Assembly (NCBI GenBank): GCA_012511375.1
Contig: JAAZGF010000076.1
Location: 1-6,636, forward strand
DNA from: Candidatus Dojkabacteria bacterium
GTDB taxonomy: Bacteria > Patescibacteriota > Dojkabacteria > SC72
Direction: 5' to 3'
DNA length: 6,636 bases
This document shows positions 4,056 to 6,636 of the stretch, one piece after another. The notes beneath the pieces were generated by a model. The model searched no databases, was not told the DNA's origin, and worked only from the letters and a program-made list of their open reading frames with translations. A program made the position numbers and the translations under genes. Within the stretch, counting starts at the first letter, position 1; each line of letters starts with the position of its first letter.

Positions 4056-6479
4056 GTGAGAAATACAAAAACTGAAAATTTGTTGATAGAATCCCTTGTC
4101 GAAAAATACAGAAGTAAGAAAGGAGATATAGAGGGTGTTCTTAAGATTACAGGTGTTGATCCAGAGTTTTACGAATTGGCTTCTGAAGTATTGGGGCTAC
4201 TGTTAGGTAAAGTAGTCTGGTTAGTACTAGAGGAGGGAGAGAGCTTGGAGAAGAAAAACAGTATAGTTATAAAGGAAGGGTTTTCTTTTAATATCAATAC
4301 TCTTCTTGATTTGGGCTACGAAAGAGTAGAAAGGGTGTGGAATGAAGGAGAGGTGTCTGTATTAGGCGATGTTGTTCTCATATGGCCATTCAGTATGAAT
4401 AGTTTGGTTCGTGTAAGTCTTTTGGGAAATATTATAGAAAAGATCTCGATAGTAGATATTGAAAGTAGAAAGAGAGAAAAAGATGTAAAGGAGAGAGTTC
4501 TTTTAGCAGAAAACAGCAAACTATTAGTAGGTAATGAGGACTCTTCGGGAAGTGTTAGGGTAAGAATGGTAGATTTTTTTGAAGAGCAGGAAGATGTAGT
4601 CAATCTAGGTTTAAGAAATATTCCAACTGTTGAGGAATATACTTCTAGAAGGGCAATATTAGAAATAGTCAAGAATTTTAAGAACAGAGATTATGATATT
4701 TGGTTTCTAACTAATAGTATTGAAAAGTATGAACTTTTAGTGGAAAAAGAATTAAGAAAGAGTATAGATAGAATTTTCTTTGTGAGGGGAGTATTAGAGA
4801 GAAACTTAAAAAGAGGTTTTGTTTCTAATGAATGTAAAGTTTTAGTCCTTACAGATTTGGAGGTTTTAGGTCAGGTAGATCTTTCAATATATGAAGAAAA
4901 AAACATTAAAATGGACCCAGGGTCTGTAGAGATATTAAAGAAGCTTGTTCCAGGTGATTATGTTGTACATGAAGATCACGGTATTGGTAAATTTATTAAT
5001 GTTGTGAAAAGAGAAGGAGGTCCATATATAGAGATAGCGTATGCAGGAAAAGACAAGCTTTTTATTCCTCTTACTGCTTCTGAAAAGATAACCAAATTTA
5101 TTGGTGCAGGAAAGAAAAGACCAATTTTGACAGGGTTGGGTAGTGGGGTTTGGAGAAGAATATCCAGAAGGGCTAAGGAGAAGGTAGAGGATATAGCAAG
5201 AGAGCTTTTGCAACTCTACGCTTTAAGGGAAGCATCAAGTACAGAGATCTATCTTAAAACGGAGGATTCTTTGCAAGAATTGAATACATTCATCAAACAG
5301 TTTGAATTTGAAGATACAGATGATCAACTATTAGCCACAAAACAGATAGTAGATGATTTCCAAAATAGTAAGCCTATGGACAGATTACTTGTCGGAGATG
5401 TAGGTTATGGGAAAACAGAAATAGCTTCTAGAGCTATGTTTGCGGTTGCTAATTTAGGCTATCAGGTTGCACTGTTAGCTCCAACTACTGTCCTAGTTGA
5501 ACAACACAAAGCTGTATTAAGAGAGAGGTTTAAAAACTATCCTTTTAATGTAGAGTCGCTTTCTAGATACTCATCTAAAAAAGAGAAGGAGAGTACTTTG
5601 AATGGATTAAAAAAGGGAAGTATCGATATTGTAGTTGGTACTCATTCACTGTTAAGTAAAAATGTTGAGTTTAAGAAATTAGGGTTGTTAGTAATAGATG
5701 AGGAACAAAAGTTTGGGGTTAAGCAGAAGGAGAGTATCAAATCCAGAAGGATAGATACAAATGTTCTTTCTCTAACTGCCACACCGATTCCTAGATCTTT
5801 AAATATGGCATTAATGGGTATAAGGGATATCTCTGTTCTTGCAACTCCACCTTTGGGTCGTAGAGAAGTAATAAATCATTTTGGTGTTTTTAATTGGGAT
5901 ACTGTAAAAGATGCTATATCTAAAGAGTTAAGCAGAGGAGGGCAGGTATACTATTTACATAATAGGGTTAATACAATAGAGTTCTCATATTCCAAATTGA
6001 CTAAGATGTTTCCACAGGCAACTGTGGCTATAGCTCATGGACAAATGGGAGTTCAAAATTTATCTAATACTATGAAGAAATTTGTTAATAGAGAGCTAGA
6101 TATTTTAGTTTGTACGACAATAATAGAGAATGGTTTAGATATTCCTACTGTAAATACGTTGATAATAGATGATGTAGCCATGTTAGGTCTCTCACAGATG
6201 TATCAAATTAGAGGTAGAATAGGGAGGTCTGAAAGACAAGCGTATGCATATTTTTTCTTTGAAAATCTGAGGGGAAATGCACAACTAAGACTTGAAGCTC
6301 TAAAGGAGTCCCAGGAGTTAGGTTCAGGTTTCTTACTCTCTAGCAAAGATTTGGAGATCAGAGGGGCTGGAGATATCCTTGGGAAAAACCAGTCAGGAAC
6401 TATAAATTCGGTGGGTTATGGCCTCTATTCTTTAATGCTAGAAGATGCTGTTAGAAAACTTCAAAATGTGAATAAATAA
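4056..6479 (+). CDS. mfd: Transcription-repair coupling factor Mfd, short form lacking D1a and D7
   Basis: Mfd is a DNA translocase that pushes or releases stalled RNA polymerase and recruits UvrA for strand-specific repair. Residues about 80-140 (GYERVERVWNEGEVSVLGDV then IWP) resemble the UvrB-like D2. About 195-275 fit the D3 linker. About 298-345 (GDYVVHEDHGIGKF, DKLFIPL) are the CarD-like RNA-polymerase-interacting domain. The motor follows: Walker A GDVGYGKTE (447-455, K453), VIDEEQKFGV (D548-Q551), TATPIPR (574-580), CTTIIENGLDIP (686-697), RGRIGRS (719-725) and the translocation motif region LEIRGAGDILGKNQSG (766-781). The protein has 807 residues against about 1150 in E. coli. It stops right after YSLMLEDAVRKLQNVNK, so D7 is absent, and D1a is missing at the N-terminus. 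The GTG is the first possible start after an in-frame TAA at 4044-4046. Confidence 0.93.
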   Translation: MRNTKTENLLIESLVEKYRSKKGDIEGVLKITGVDPEFYELASEVLGLLLGKVVWLVLEEGESLEKKNSIVIKEGFSFNINTLLDLGYERVERVWNEGEVSVLGDVVLIWPFSMNSLVRVSLLGNIIEKISIVDIESRKREKDVKERVLLAENSKLLVGNEDSSGSVRVRMVDFFEEQEDVVNLGLRNIPTVEEYTSRRAILEIVKNFKNRDYDIWFLTNSIEKYELLVEKELRKSIDRIFFVRGVLERNLKRGFVSNECKVLVLTDLEVLGQVDLSIYEEKNIKMDPGSVEILKKLVPGDYVVHEDHGIGKFINVVKREGGPYIEIAYAGKDKLFIPLTASEKITKFIGAGKKRPILTGLGSGVWRRISRRAKEKVEDIARELLQLYALREASSTEIYLKTEDSLQELNTFIKQFEFEDTDDQLLATKQIVDDFQNSKPMDRLLVGDVGYGKTEIASRAMFAVANLGYQVALLAPTTVLVEQHKAVLRERFKNYPFNVESLSRYSSKKEKESTLNGLKKGSIDIVVGTHSLLSKNVEFKKLGLLVIDEEQKFGVKQKESIKSRRIDTNVLSLTATPIPRSLNMALMGIRDISVLATPPLGRREVINHFGVFNWDTVKDAISKELSRGGQVYYLHNRVNTIEFSYSKLTKMFPQATVAIAHGQMGVQNLSNTMKKFVNRELDILVCTTIIENGLDIPTVNTLIIDDVAMLGLSQMYQIRGRIGRSERQAYAYFFFENLRGNAQLRLEALKESQELGSGFLLSSKDLEIRGAGDILGKNQSGTINSVGYGLYSLMLEDAVRKLQNVNK

Positions 6480-6486
6480 TTTTCAC

Positions 6487-6515
6487 TTGGCAAGGGCTTC
6501 TCTTTGTCCTAGTAT
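6487..6515 (+). promoter_or_regulatory. Predicted promoter for dnaX, probably leaderless
   Basis: TTGGCA (6487-6492, 5 of 6) and TAGTAT (6510-6515, 4 of 6) are 17 bases apart and lie in the 41-base gap between mfd and dnaX. The -10 ends five bases before the dnaX ATG, so transcription should begin at or next to the A of ATG. No Shine-Dalgarno motif is present in the gap. Confidence 0.5.
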
Positions 6516-6520
6516 ATACC

Positions 6521-6636
6521 ATGTCTTCAGTCCTCTATCAAAAATACAGATCTAGTGACTTCAATGAATTACAGGGTCAGGACCATGTAACAAAGTTACT
6601 AAAAAATGCAGTTAAAACAAAGCAAATAGCTCAAGC
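6521..6636 (+). CDS. dnaX: DNA polymerase III gamma/tau subunit, N-terminal fragment (runs off window)
   Basis: Thirty-eight codons and two bases are present. The start MSSVLYQKYRSSDFNELQGQ, then DHVTKLLKNAV, is the characteristic DnaX opening (compare the family pattern LYRKYRP..F.E..GQ.HV...L.NA). DnaX is the ATPase of the clamp loader, which places the sliding clamp on primed DNA. The Walker A motif would lie just past the window end. ATG at 6521 is preferred because the conserved block starts a few residues later and no other in-frame ATG, GTG or TTG gives a better fit. Confidence 0.9.
   Translation, partial: MSSVLYQKYRSSDFNELQGQDHVTKLLKNAVKTKQIAQ

Noticed and set aside
4316..4672. Minus-strand open frame inside the mfd N-terminal region
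   Set aside because: It is a shadow of mfd. The plus strand keeps UvrB-like and D3-like patterns throughout.
4056..6479. RecG or another superfamily 2 helicase instead of Mfd
   Set aside because: The CarD-like domain with VVHEDHGIGKF directly before the motor, the UvrB-like N-terminal block and the pth-mfd neighbourhood all identify Mfd; RecG has a wedge/OB domain instead.
6468..6486. GTGAA...TTCAC inverted repeat at the mfd stop as a terminator
   Set aside because: Only five base pairs with a 9-base AT loop and no T-run after it. It is more likely chance, and the dnaX promoter lies immediately downstream.
1..6636. Recoding of TGA as glycine (code 25), as in Gracilibacteria/Absconditabacteria
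   Set aside because: All genes, including the 807-codon mfd, are full and uninterrupted under the standard code, with no in-frame TGA.
1..6636. CRISPR array, tRNA or rRNA gene, insertion sequence or prophage part
   Set aside because: No regularly spaced repeats, cloverleaf-like sequence, transposase motif or terminal inverted repeats were seen, and genes fill nearly all of the window.

Overview
The window looks like a piece of an AT-rich bacterial chromosome, most likely from a Patescibacteria/CPR-type lineage. The evidence for that placement is indirect: compact, nearly gapless genes, a shortened Mfd, a large surface protein with a sortase-like tail and a four-cysteine CGS...Y...C...W.C...C module of a kind I associate with CPR surface proteins, and no Shine-Dalgarno motif before any start. 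A phylum such as Dojkabacteria or Microgenomates is only a guess. The standard genetic code fits every frame. The eight visible stops are four TAA and four TAG.

Layout: (1) 1-771, the 3' end of a secreted, cell-surface protein: a divergent InlB-like repeat, a Cys module, a Ser/Thr-rich stalk, FPETG, a short hydrophobic segment and a basic tail. (2) 817-2752, a tight plus-strand cluster: rpsU (bS21), a yqeY/GatB-domain gene, ybeY, a small membrane-anchored six-cysteine protein of unknown function, and pth. A good promoter with a perfect TATAAT lies between the surface gene and rpsU. (3) 2753-3991, a minus-strand multi-pass membrane protein of the YdjM-like metal-dependent hydrolase type with an extra C-terminal soluble region. 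Its stop codon abuts the pth stop with no gap. (4) 4056-6479, mfd, read from a GTG codon and divergent from the membrane gene across a 64-bp shared promoter region. (5) 6521 to the window end, the first 38 codons of dnaX.

How the genes work together: bS21, YbeY and Pth all serve the ribosome (30S assembly, 16S rRNA 3' maturation, recycling of peptidyl-tRNA), and YqeY carries a tRNA-amidotransferase-like helical domain, so 817-2752 reads as a translation/ribosome maintenance operon. Mfd and DnaX belong to DNA repair and replication. rpsU-yqeY pairs and pth close to mfd are arrangements also known from Firmicutes, so the order is partly ancestral.

No clearly new multi-gene system is visible. 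The points most worth a second look are a Mfd that lacks both its N-terminal D1a part and the whole C-terminal D7 regulatory domain, predicted leaderless promoters at mfd and dnaX, the complete lack of Shine-Dalgarno motifs, an unknown Cys-rich protein inside the translation operon, and the long-tailed FPETG sorting signal.
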